The notes beneath the pieces are model-generated. The model was not told the origin of the DNA. It saw nothing but the letters and a program-made list of their open reading frames with translations, and did not search any database. Below are positions 1 through 6,666 of a DNA stretch of 22,420 bases, one piece after another. Position 1 is the stretch's first letter. Each line of letters begins with the position of its first letter. Origin of the DNA: Ruminococcus sp. (GTDB taxonomy: Bacteria; Bacillota; Clostridia; Oscillospirales; Ruminococcaceae). A program made the translations under genes and the position numbers. The stretch lies in NCBI GenBank assembly GCA_003488415.1, contig DNLQ01000046.1, positions 3,602 through 26,021 of the forward strand. Reading direction: 5' to 3'.

Positions 1-2
1 AC

Positions 3-872
3 GGACAGTGGCTCAGTGAGACCTGTGTGTTCGTTTATGACTTCGACCGCTTCGATGCACATAAGATACTCCCCATGTTCGCAAAGTATCAGATAACTAC
101 ATTCTGCGCTCCGCCTACGATGTACAGATTCTTCATCAAGGAGGATCTCTCAAAGTACGACCTGAGCAGTATAAAGTACGCCACCGTTGCCGGTGAGGCT
201 CTCAATCCTGAAGTTTACAACCAGTTCCTCCAGGCTACCGGAGTGAAGCTCATGGAGGGATTCGGTCAGACCGAGACCACTCTTTCTATCGGTAACTTCG
301 TTGGTATGACTGCACGTCCCGGCTCAATGGGTAAGCCAAGCGTTATGTACGATGTTGACATTGTAGATGCCGAAGGCAATTCCTGCAAGACAGGTGAGAC
401 AGGTGAGATCGTTATCCGCACTAAGGATCACGTCCCCGCCGGTCTTTTCCTTGGTTACTACAAGGATAAGGAGAAGACTCAGGAGGCATGGTACGACGAT
501 ACATACCACACCGGCGATACCGCTTGGCGTGACGAGGACGGCTACTTCTGGTATGTGGGACGTGTGGACGATGTTATCAAGTCCTCCGGATACCGTATCG
601 GACCTTTTGAGATCGAAAGCGTTATCATGGAGCTTCCTTATGTACTTGAATGCGGCGTAAGCGCTGCTCCCGATCCCGTAAGAGGTCAGGTCGTAAAGGC
701 ATCTATCGTGCTGGTAAAGGGCAAGGAAGGTACCGACGAACTGAAGAAGGAGATACAGGATTACGTTAAGAAGCATACCGCTCCCTACAAGTATCCTCGT
801 ATCGTTGAGTTCCGTGACGAGCTTCCCAAGACTATCAGCGGCAAGATAAGACGTGTCGCTCTCAAGGGATGA
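3..872 (+). CDS. Acyl/acetyl-CoA synthetase (AMP-binding enzyme), 3' part
   Basis: The reading frame is open from the left edge and gives the last 289 residues of an ANL-superfamily adenylate-forming enzyme; the true start lies outside the window. Such enzymes activate a carboxylic acid with ATP to an acyl-AMP and transfer it to CoA in the cytoplasm. Visible motifs are GFGQTET, HTGDTAWRDEDGYFWYVGR (the A7/A8 ATP-binding region with the hinge to the C-terminal domain), SSGYRIGPFEIE, and the terminal PKTISGKIRR whose Lys after SG is the catalytic A10 lysine. The sequence around VFVYDFDRF and RPGSMGKP resembles medium-chain acyl-CoA or acetyl-CoA synthetases rather than non-ribosomal peptide domains. 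The substrate cannot be fixed from this part. The gene ends 10 nt before a strong terminator. Confidence 0.93.
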   Translation, partial: GQWLSETCVFVYDFDRFDAHKILPMFAKYQITTFCAPPTMYRFFIKEDLSKYDLSSIKYATVAGEALNPEVYNQFLQATGVKLMEGFGQTETTLSIGNFVGMTARPGSMGKPSVMYDVDIVDAEGNSCKTGETGEIVIRTKDHVPAGLFLGYYKDKEKTQEAWYDDTYHTGDTAWRDEDGYFWYVGRVDDVIKSSGYRIGPFEIESVIMELPYVLECGVSAAPDPVRGQVVKASIVLVKGKEGTDELKKEIQDYVKKHTAPYKYPRIVEFRDELPKTISGKIRRVALKG

Positions 873-882
873 TAAATTACCC

Positions 883-920
883 AACAGCGCTGTCTGCAAT
901 GCAGACAGCGCTGTTTTTTT
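883..920 (+). terminator. Rho-independent terminator of the acyl-CoA synthetase gene
   Basis: A perfect 15-bp stem (883-897 with 901-915) has a 3-nt loop AAT and runs straight into a T tract (about 914-920). It lies 10 nt after the stop codon. Confidence 0.95.
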
Positions 921-934
921 ATTGTAATTGTCAT

Positions 935-969
935 AAAAAAGCGGCTGCCGGACTTTAAGTCCGACAGCC
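935..969 (-). terminator. Rho-independent terminator of the 994-1770 lipoprotein gene
   Basis: Read on the minus strand, 957-969 pairs with 943-955 over 13 positions with one G-T wobble. It is followed by GC and a run of six T (plus-strand A at 935-940). It begins 25 nt after the lipoprotein stop codon. Confidence 0.9.
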
Positions 970-993
970 TATAGGTGTGGTGTGTTATGATCT

Positions 994-1770
994 TTATTCA
1001 GCAATACCGGATACTGTGAAGTTTACCTCCACCTTGTTCCAGCCGGCATCAAATACGCTGCGGTCAATAGACTGTGCGCTGTATGCTGAACCGTAGTCAG
1101 CAAGAACATCATTAGCAGGATCTGCATATATAGGTCCTTCTGCACAGCGTCCGTCCTTAGGCGGCTTTGTCTGCCACTCATTGAAGATATTAGCTCTTGT
1201 CTCCTTACCGTCATCAGATGATGTGTAAGGCTTTGATGTCATACTTATCTCATTGCCGTTCACAACAACAGAATTAACCGTGATGACAACTCCGGGGAAT
1301 GCAGTCTCTCCGTCACGTATCATTACTGCCATGAAGCTCAGTCCTGTAGGTACTGCACTCGCATCATCCTTATTTCCGGTCGTGGCAAAACGATAGCCGT
1401 TGGAATCTGTGGTAACACTTACTGTATAATCACCGTTTCCTGTGATATGTGCAATACCTGCATTGTAACCAAGGTTGTTGCTGTCAATATCATCATTTCC
1501 CCAGTACTGCTTCTTGAATGCGCTGTCAGCAATAGCAAGATAAGCATCGCCCGTTTCTGCAACAGCAAGAGGCTCCAGGTCTGAAAGCTGTGAACCTGCC
1601 TCTGCACTGCTTGTCGGAGCCTCGGTAGCCTCCTCTGCAGGTGCATCAGCATTAGCCTCAGCGCTGCTATCAGCAGCCTTATCGGCAGGTGTATCGCTCT
1701 TCTTGCCTCCGCATGATACCATGGTGCAGAGCATAGCGGTAATAAGGAGTCCGGATATAAGTTTCTTCAT
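994..1770 (-). CDS. Secreted lipoprotein, function unknown
   Basis: The 258-residue product starts with a lipoprotein signal: MKKL, a hydrophobic stretch and a lipobox ending MVSC, so Cys20 would be lipidated and the protein held on the outer face of the membrane. Residues about 24-60 are an Ala/Ser/Glu/Thr-rich linker. The rest (about 65-258) is rich in short alternating hydrophobic stretches, with a DAYLAIAD...YWG segment, GNGDYTVSVTTDS and FPGVVITVNSVVVNG, and looks like a beta-sandwich. That layout recalls carbohydrate-binding-like modules in ruminococcal surface proteins, but I cannot name a family. AAAGAGG sits 8 nt before the ATG. It is a single-gene unit with its own promoter and terminator. 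Confidence 0.88.
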   Translation of the reverse strand: MKKLISGLLITAMLCTMVSCGGKKSDTPADKAADSSAEANADAPAEEATEAPTSSAEAGSQLSDLEPLAVAETGDAYLAIADSAFKKQYWGNDDIDSNNLGYNAGIAHITGNGDYTVSVTTDSNGYRFATTGNKDDASAVPTGLSFMAVMIRDGETAFPGVVITVNSVVVNGNEISMTSKPYTSSDDGKETRANIFNEWQTKPPKDGRCAEGPIYADPANDVLADYGSAYSAQSIDRSVFDAGWNKVEVNFTVSGIAE

Positions 1771-1888
1771 ATATTTTACCTCTTTCTTTCAAATGCGTCG
1801 CCGGCATCCTTTATACTGCCGGGATAACCGTTAGATCAGAAACTGCAATACGCTGTCCCGAGGGCAGACTGTTCCTGCGGTTAATATA

Positions 1889-1917
1889 ATGATACACAAT
1901 TTTTCGCCTATTTTCAA
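1889..1917 (-). promoter_or_regulatory. Sigma-A type promoter of the lipoprotein gene
   Basis: On the minus strand TTGAAA (plus 1912-1917) is followed after exactly 17 nt by TATCAT (plus 1889-1894). Each box matches five of six consensus bases. It predicts a leader of roughly 110 nt before the ATG at 1770. Confidence 0.7.
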
Positions 1918-1996
1918 GATACTTAATCCACAAAGTTTATCGGCACACTCTCTGTCTATTCTATCAAAATGCCTAAAAATCGGCACAAAGTTGCTG

Positions 1997-2032
1997 ATTT
2001 GTTATCTTTTGTATTTAATTTGTTATCTTTTT
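1997..2032. repeat. 21-bp tandem repeat upstream of dpaA
   Basis: ATTTGTTATCTTTT occurs at 1997-2010 and again at 2018-2031, a period of 21 bp, or two turns of the DNA helix. It ends 7 nt before the proposed -35 box of dpaA. It could be a pair of binding sites, an AT-rich promoter element or a plain duplication. Confidence 0.75.
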
Positions 2033-2038
2033 ACCTTC

Positions 2039-2068
2039 TTCACCGGAACATCATTCACAGCATATAAT
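2039..2068 (+). promoter_or_regulatory. dpaA: Candidate promoter of dpaAB
   Basis: TTCACC (2039-2044), an 18-nt spacer and TATAAT (2063-2068) fit a sigma-A promoter. The same -10 region reads CATATAAT at 2061-2068, which is also close to the CATACANT -10 element of the mother-cell factor sigma-E. Dipicolinate synthase is made in the mother cell in Bacillus, so a sporulation sigma factor is plausible. The sequence does not decide between them. Confidence 0.5.
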
Positions 2069-2107
2069 GCACCATGAAGCAATGATATTCAAAGATTGGA
2101 GCGATAT

Positions 2108-2971
2108 ATGGATAATAATATAAAGATACTGGCTGCCGGAGGAGATAAAAGGCAGCTGTGGTGTGTTCGGGAACTGAACGGTACCCCGGGTATTACTGCC
2201 CGGGCTGCCGGATTTGATACAGAGTCAGTGCCGCCGGAGCTTATCGGACTTACACAGTGGCGTGGAGAACAGTACGACTGTCTTCTGCTTTCCATGAATC
2301 CCTTTGACGGCGACGGAAAGGTGAAATTTCCCTGTTCCGGGGATAGAATAAGTGAAGATGAACTGAGCGATCACCTTATCCCCGGGGGAATAGTACTGTC
2401 AGGAGGTAATGAAAGGCAAACAGATGTAATTTCCCCCGGAAGCCGTGTAATATGCTACGGAGACCGTGAGGAGCTGTGTCTGCGGAATGCTGTTCTCACA
2501 GCTGAGGGTGCTGTTCAGCTGGCACTTGAGGAGCTTGATGAGGCACTGTGGAGAATGCCGGTACTTGTTGCAGGCATCGGCAGAATAGGAACTGCACTGA
2601 TTAAGATACTAAGCGGCTTCGGTGCAAAGATAAGCGCAGTGGTGCGAAATGATAAGGGCGCAGCTAAAGCAGAGGCTGCCGGAGCATATCCGGTAGGGCT
2701 CAGCGGCAGTCTCAGCGGATACAGTCTGATCTTCAATACTGTCCCAGACATGGTGTTTGACAGTGAAGTCCTCAGAGGCGTAGATAAGGATACAGTTATC
2801 ATCGACCTTGCATCTGCTCCGGGCGGTACGGACTTCACTGCGGCTGCCGGATACGGTATACGTGCAGTACACGCACCGGGACTTCCCGGCAGGACTGCTC
2901 CCGTTACTGCCGGGAAGATCATCGCCGGCACTGTGATCAACATACTGAAGGAGGTAAGGGAAAATGAGTAG
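2108..2971 (+). CDS. dpaA: Dipicolinate synthase subunit A (SpoVFA)
   Basis: The 287-residue product matches the DpaA family, which with DpaB oxidises dihydrodipicolinate, a lysine-pathway intermediate, to dipicolinic acid. In known spore formers this happens in the mother cell and dipicolinate then loads the spore core. An N-terminal half is followed by a Rossmann nucleotide-binding motif GIGRIG at about 156-161. The family-typical end is visible as DLASAPGGTDF and APGLPGRTAPVTAG. I chose the ATG at 2108 because GGAG at 2098-2101 lies 6 nt upstream; an upstream in-frame TTG at 2096 overlaps this ribosome binding site and is unlikely. The stop codon overlaps the start of dpaB by 8 nt, showing translational coupling. 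Confidence 0.93.
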   Translation: MDNNIKILAAGGDKRQLWCVRELNGTPGITARAAGFDTESVPPELIGLTQWRGEQYDCLLLSMNPFDGDGKVKFPCSGDRISEDELSDHLIPGGIVLSGGNERQTDVISPGSRVICYGDREELCLRNAVLTAEGAVQLALEELDEALWRMPVLVAGIGRIGTALIKILSGFGAKISAVVRNDKGAAKAEAAGAYPVGLSGSLSGYSLIFNTVPDMVFDSEVLRGVDKDTVIIDLASAPGGTDFTAAAGYGIRAVHAPGLPGRTAPVTAGKIIAGTVINILKEVRENE

Positions 2972-3551
2972 TCTTGCAGGAGTCCGGATAGGTTATGTTA
3001 TGACGGGTTCTTACTGCACGTTCCGGCGGAGCTTTGCCGCTGCTGAGGAGCTTGTAAAACAGGGAGCTGAACTTATTCCCGTGATGTCTGAGCACGCAGC
3101 CCTTACATCCACACGCTTCGGCAGTGCAGAAGATAACCTTGAAAAACTCAGAGAGATAGCCGGAAAAGAGGTAATGACCACTATAGCGGAAACTGAACAT
3201 ATCGGGCCCGGCGGGCTTACCGACCTGATGATAGTAGCACCCTGCACTTCCAATACTGCCGCCAAGATAGCCGCCGGAATAACGGACACCTCCGCTACGA
3301 TGGCAGTTAAATCACATCTCCGAAGCGGAAAACCTGTGCTGCTGGCTATAGCTTCCAATGACTCGCTTCTCGGCTCGGCAAGAAGCATCGGGGAGTTGCT
3401 GAACAGGCGCAGCTTCTACTTCGTACCGATGCTCCAGGATGATATTATTAAGAAGCCTGCATCGCTTGTGGCTGAGTTTTCTCTGATACCGGAAGCTGCC
3501 GAAGCTGCTCTGAACGGTATACAGCTCCGTCCCATAATTACAGCGGAATAA
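2964..3551 (+). CDS. dpaB: Dipicolinate synthase subunit B (SpoVFB), flavoprotein
   Basis: The 195-residue protein belongs to the flavoprotein family of SpoVFB, the partner of DpaA. It opens with a beta strand and loop of the flavoprotein fold (GVRIGYVMTGSYCTF). The central VAPCTSNTAAKIAAGITDT and the following SHLRSGKPVLLAIASND are typical of the family, and the length is normal. GGAGG at 2950-2954 lies 9 nt before the ATG, inside the end of dpaA. The pair forms a two-gene operon ending at the hairpin at 3555-3578. Its presence implies the host can make, or descends from cells that made, endospores. Confidence 0.93.
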   Translation: MSSLAGVRIGYVMTGSYCTFRRSFAAAEELVKQGAELIPVMSEHAALTSTRFGSAEDNLEKLREIAGKEVMTTIAETEHIGPGGLTDLMIVAPCTSNTAAKIAAGITDTSATMAVKSHLRSGKPVLLAIASNDSLLGSARSIGELLNRRSFYFVPMLQDDIIKKPASLVAEFSLIPEAAEAALNGIQLRPIITAE

Positions 3552-3554
3552 TGT

Positions 3555-3578
3555 AAAGGACTCCCGAAGGAGTCCTTT
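3555..3578. terminator. Bidirectional hairpin terminator between dpaB and the cohesin-like lipoprotein gene
   Basis: A perfect 10-bp stem AAAGGACTCC/GGAGTCCTTT has a 4-nt loop. On the minus strand the loop is TTCG closed by a C-G pair, the very stable UUCG class; on the plus strand it is CGAA. Both arms end in TTT but the T tracts beyond are weak. It lies 3 nt after dpaB and 5 nt after the minus-strand stop, so it probably serves both. Confidence 0.8.
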
Positions 3579-3583
3579 GCTGT

Positions 3584-4264
3584 TTATTCAACTGTTATGC
3601 TTCCGCCTGTCCAGTTCTTGAAAGCATACTTCTCAAATGCAGGATCTTTTTCCTGATTTGAGAATATATCAGTATCCTGATAGTAGTAATCTATGGGGTA
3701 TACAGTACCGGATACTGCATCCTCCGGGACCTTGAAGAAGTAAGTTGCTATCGCACCGTCCTGTCCGTTATTGTTATCGAGTACAGCAGTGAAGAATACC
3801 GACTTCTGCTTCTTCTCCTTCATCTCGTCTGTAAGATTATCTCTCCAAAGCATACAAACGCTTCCGGTTGCGTAATCAACAGCCTCACCCTTCTTCACCT
3901 TTACAAGACGGTCTTCCTCGTTGAACATCTGGCACTCCAGCACATCTGGGTATACTATGTGCAGTCCGCACATATTCCACTTGAGATTCGCATTCTCCAC
4001 TGAGATAGTCACCTCAGCGATATCCCCCGGCTTTGCTGTAGTCTCGCTGATAAAGAGGTGCGGTCCGTCCTCCAGATCCGGTACATCATCAAATCTGCCC
4101 TTGGGTGCTTCAGCAGGCATTGTCTCGGTCTCTATAGCTCCGTGAGCTTCCGGCTGTGAAGCGGTATTACTGGTGGTAGCAGTCATACTGCTTCCGCCGC
4201 AGGCTGTAAGTGCAGCCGCTGCAAAGATCGCTGCCGCTGCAAGTTTCAGATCATTCATCTTCAT
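3584..4264 (-). CDS. Lipoprotein with a cohesin-like extracellular domain
   Basis: The 226-residue product has an Ala-rich signal peptide with lipobox LTAC, so Cys22 should be lipidated and the protein anchored outside the cell. A Thr/Ser/Glu linker (about 23-55) leads to one domain (about 60-226). That domain has the spacing of a cohesin: TAKPGDIAEVTISVEN, a GLHIVYPDVLE strand, a DGAIATYFFKVPEDAVSGTVYPIDYYY segment and a final GGSITVE. Cohesins bind dockerins on cellulosomal enzymes; here the assignment rests on motif pattern only. No dockerin, LPxTG signal or second domain is seen. Its ATG overlaps the end of the clpE-like gene by 14 nt, with GGAG 10 nt upstream inside that gene, so the two are co-translated. 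It is last in the long minus-strand run. Confidence 0.8.
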   Translation of the reverse strand: MKMNDLKLAAAAIFAAAALTACGGSSMTATTSNTASQPEAHGAIETETMPAEAPKGRFDDVPDLEDGPHLFISETTAKPGDIAEVTISVENANLKWNMCGLHIVYPDVLECQMFNEEDRLVKVKKGEAVDYATGSVCMLWRDNLTDEMKEKKQKSVFFTAVLDNNNGQDGAIATYFFKVPEDAVSGTVYPIDYYYQDTDIFSNQEKDPAFEKYAFKNWTGGSITVE

Positions 4265-6584
4265 TCTTCTCTGTCTCCTTCTCCCTGGGTGAGGATGTTA
4301 CTGTAAGCTCTCCATCTGCGGCTTCTACCTTCAGTCCGCCGACCTCAGAAGCGTGTTCAAGGATTATCTCCGCTATCTTATCCTCTACCTCCTGACGGAT
4401 GACTCTGCGTATATCTCTTGCACCGTATGGCTTTCCGAAGGACTTCTCTGCGATAAGGTCAAGAGCATCCTGAGTATAGCTGATAGTGATATTCTTCTCA
4501 CTGAGCGGTTCCTTCATCTCGTCCAGCATTAACGCTGCAATGCGTGAGAAGTCAGCCTTCTCCAGCGCACGGAACACTACAACCTCGTCGATACGGCTGA
4601 TGAACTCCGGACGCAGGAACTCCCTGAGTCCCTTCATCGCCTTATCCTTGGAGATCTCGTCAGCAGTACGGTTGAAGCCTACACCCACACTCTTGTCAGT
4701 AGAGCCGGCATTTGATGTCATACATATGATAGTATTCTCGAAGTTCACAGTTCTGCCGTGAGCGTCGTCCACCTTGCCTTCATCAAGTATCTGCATGAGT
4801 ATATTCATTACATCCGGGTGAGCCTTTTCGATCTCGTCAAAGAGTATCACAGAGTATGGTCTCCGGCGCACCTTCTCGGTGAGCTGACCTGCCTCCTCGT
4901 AGCCTACGTAGCCGGGAGGTGAACCTATCATCCTTGCAACAGAGTGCTTTTCCATATACTCTGTCATATCAAGCCTTATAAGCGGCTCGGGTGAATCAAA
5001 CATTGCGTCAGCAAGAGCCTTTACCAGCTCTGTCTTTCCTATACCTGTAGGTCCGATGAATATGAAAGATGCAGGTCTGCGGCGCTTGTTGAGGCGCACT
5101 CTTGTACGCTTTATAGCTCTTACCAGCACTCCGATAGCCTCGTCCTGTCCCAGTACTCTTGCCTTGAGACTGTCTTCAAGACGTGCGATCTTCAGAAATT
5201 CATTCTCTGCCACCTTACTTGCAGGAATACCGGTCCACAGCTCGATGACCTTTGTGATGTCCTCCTCTGTGACCTGTACGTTCTCAGCCTCTTTACGAAG
5301 CTGATCAGCCTCAGAGTGTGCGTGTATCAGCTTGCTCTTTATCTCTGCAAGAGCCTGGTAATCCGGCTCAGGCTGCTCGGTGAGGGATCTCTCGACTCCC
5401 TCCATAGCCTCTATCTCCTTATTGATCTTTGCATACTTTGCGATCTCAGGAGTGCGAATGGACGCTCTTGCACAGCTTTCGTCCAGCAGGTCGATAGCCT
5501 TATCCGGCAGGAAGCGGTCAGTGATATATCTCTCTGAGAGAACGGCACATACCCTTGTAAGATAATCGGAAATATGTACCTTGTGGAAGTCCTCGTAGTA
5601 CTTCTTGATGCCAAGCAGAACGCTTACTGTATCCTCGATATTCGGCTCTTCTACTGTAACGGGCTGGAAACGGCGCTCCAGTGCTGAGTCCTTCTCGATG
5701 TACTTTCTGTACTCTCCGAAGGTTGTAGCTCCGATGACCTGCACCTCACCTCTTGACAGTGCGGGCTTGAGTATATTAGCAGCATTCATTGAGCCTTCGG
5801 AATCTCCTGCGCCTACCAGTGAATGCACTTCGTCGATAAAGAGGATTATATTGCCCTCTGCCTTTACTTCATCAACAAGTCCCTTGACACGGCTCTCAAA
5901 CTGACCACGGAACTGAGTTCCTGCCACAAGTGCTGTAAGATCAAGGAGGTAGAGCTTCTTGTCTGCAAGGTTCATAGGCACATCGCCCTCAGCGATACGC
6001 TGTGCGATACCCTCGGCTATGGCAGTCTTACCTACGCCGGGTTCACCGATGAGACAGGGATTGTTCTTTGTACGGCGTGAAAGTATCTGTACTACTCTTG
6101 CTATCTCCTTGTCTCTGCCGATTATACGGTCAAGCTCGCCGTCCTCAGCCTTCTGTGAAAGATTTGTACAGTAGTTATTAAGGAATTTCAGATCCTTGCG
6201 CCTCTTCTTTTCTTCCTTGCGGACTGTGGGATTCTCTCCGGATCTTCTGCCGGATCCGGGTTTTCCGTTCGGGGGGAGCTTAGGACTGTCGCTGCTCTCC
6301 TCCTTGTCATTGCCCGCATTGAATAAATTTGAGATGAAATCAGGCATAATGCCTGAACCGCCCATCTCAAAGGAATCTCCGTCCAGCATTCCCATCATCT
6401 GATCGGAGAGCTGATCTATCTCCTCATCTGTTATGCCAAGTTTTTCCATGTACTCGGAGACCTGCGGAATGTGTCTCTTTCTCGCACAGGAAAGGCAGAG
6501 TCCCTCGTTCTTTTTCTCATTTCCCTGCATTGAGGTGATGAACACCACAGCAGGTCTCTTGTTGCAGTTACTGCACATTATCAT
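4251..6584 (-). CDS. clpE: Clp ATPase with N-terminal zinc finger (ClpE-like)
   Basis: The 777-residue product is a two-ring HSP100/Clp unfoldase that probably feeds substrates to ClpP. A zinc-finger-like motif (Cys4, Cys7, Cys30, Cys33) replaces the usual ClpC N-domain and is the mark of ClpE. A charged Gly/Pro/Ser linker (about 85-135) follows. AAA1 has Walker A GEPGVGKT at about 180-187 and Walker B FIDE near 250; a short middle domain (about 390-450) follows; AAA2 has GPTGIGKT at about 511-518 and LFDEIEKAHPDV. TSNAG...VGVGFN fits the sensor and the ClpP-docking (I/L/V)GF loop. I chose ATG 6584 because GGAGG (6594-6598) lies 9 nt before it; an earlier in-frame start at 6623 would sit inside the leader hairpin. 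A cohesin-like lipoprotein gene overlaps its end. Confidence 0.9.
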   Translation of the reverse strand: MIMCSNCNKRPAVVFITSMQGNEKKNEGLCLSCARKRHIPQVSEYMEKLGITDEEIDQLSDQMMGMLDGDSFEMGGSGIMPDFISNLFNAGNDKEESSDSPKLPPNGKPGSGRRSGENPTVRKEEKKRRKDLKFLNNYCTNLSQKAEDGELDRIIGRDKEIARVVQILSRRTKNNPCLIGEPGVGKTAIAEGIAQRIAEGDVPMNLADKKLYLLDLTALVAGTQFRGQFESRVKGLVDEVKAEGNIILFIDEVHSLVGAGDSEGSMNAANILKPALSRGEVQVIGATTFGEYRKYIEKDSALERRFQPVTVEEPNIEDTVSVLLGIKKYYEDFHKVHISDYLTRVCAVLSERYITDRFLPDKAIDLLDESCARASIRTPEIAKYAKINKEIEAMEGVERSLTEQPEPDYQALAEIKSKLIHAHSEADQLRKEAENVQVTEEDITKVIELWTGIPASKVAENEFLKIARLEDSLKARVLGQDEAIGVLVRAIKRTRVRLNKRRRPASFIFIGPTGIGKTELVKALADAMFDSPEPLIRLDMTEYMEKHSVARMIGSPPGYVGYEEAGQLTEKVRRRPYSVILFDEIEKAHPDVMNILMQILDEGKVDDAHGRTVNFENTIICMTSNAGSTDKSVGVGFNRTADEISKDKAMKGLREFLRPEFISRIDEVVVFRALEKADFSRIAALMLDEMKEPLSEKNITISYTQDALDLIAEKSFGKPYGARDIRRVIRQEVEDKIAEIILEHASEVGGLKVEAADGELTVTSSPREKETEKNEDE

Positions 6585-6614
6585 CAGGCAAATCCTCCTG
6601 TCATGCTGAAGCAA

Positions 6615-6632
6615 GCCGGTCAACTGACCGGC
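6615..6632 (-). promoter_or_regulatory. Palindromic hairpin in the clpE-like leader
   Basis: GCCGGTCA (6615-6622) and TGACCGGC (6625-6632) form a perfect 8-bp palindrome around 2 nt. It lies in the 82-nt space between the CvpA-like stop codon and the clpE-like ATG, about 17 nt upstream of the GGAGG. It could be an operator for a dimeric repressor or an RNA hairpin. It is not the direct GGTCAAA repeat of CtsR, nor CIRCE. No clean minus-strand T tract follows, so a terminator is less likely. Confidence 0.5.
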
Positions 6633-6666
6633 AGGCTTTTTACTTTACCGTAATATAGCAGCAGAA

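Larger units (their letters stand above)
1771..2107. other. 337-nt divergent intergenic region
   Basis: This gap separates the leftward lipoprotein gene from rightward dpaA. It holds a leftward sigma-A promoter (1889-1917), a 21-bp tandem repeat (1997-2032) and a rightward promoter (2039-2068). The lipoprotein leader of about 110 nt can form two small hairpins: CCGGCA at 1801-1806 with TGCCGG at 1817-1822, and CTGTCCC/GGGCAG near 1853-1867. I see no known riboswitch and no convincing gene. Confidence 0.7.

Noticed and set aside
324..899. 191-codon minus-strand open frame opposite the acyl-CoA synthetase
   Set aside because: It is antisense to conserved motifs of the synthetase and begins inside the terminator hairpin.
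1889..2077. 62-codon plus-strand open frame in the dpaA upstream gap, hydrophobic and with an ICYLLYL repeat
   Set aside because: There is no ribosome binding site, it lies over the leftward promoter and over the dpaA promoter, and its repeat is simply the 21-bp DNA repeat.
6585..6666. CtsR operator before the clpE-like gene
   Set aside because: Only an inverted GGTCA pair is present, not the tandem GGTCAAA heptads; CIRCE is also absent.
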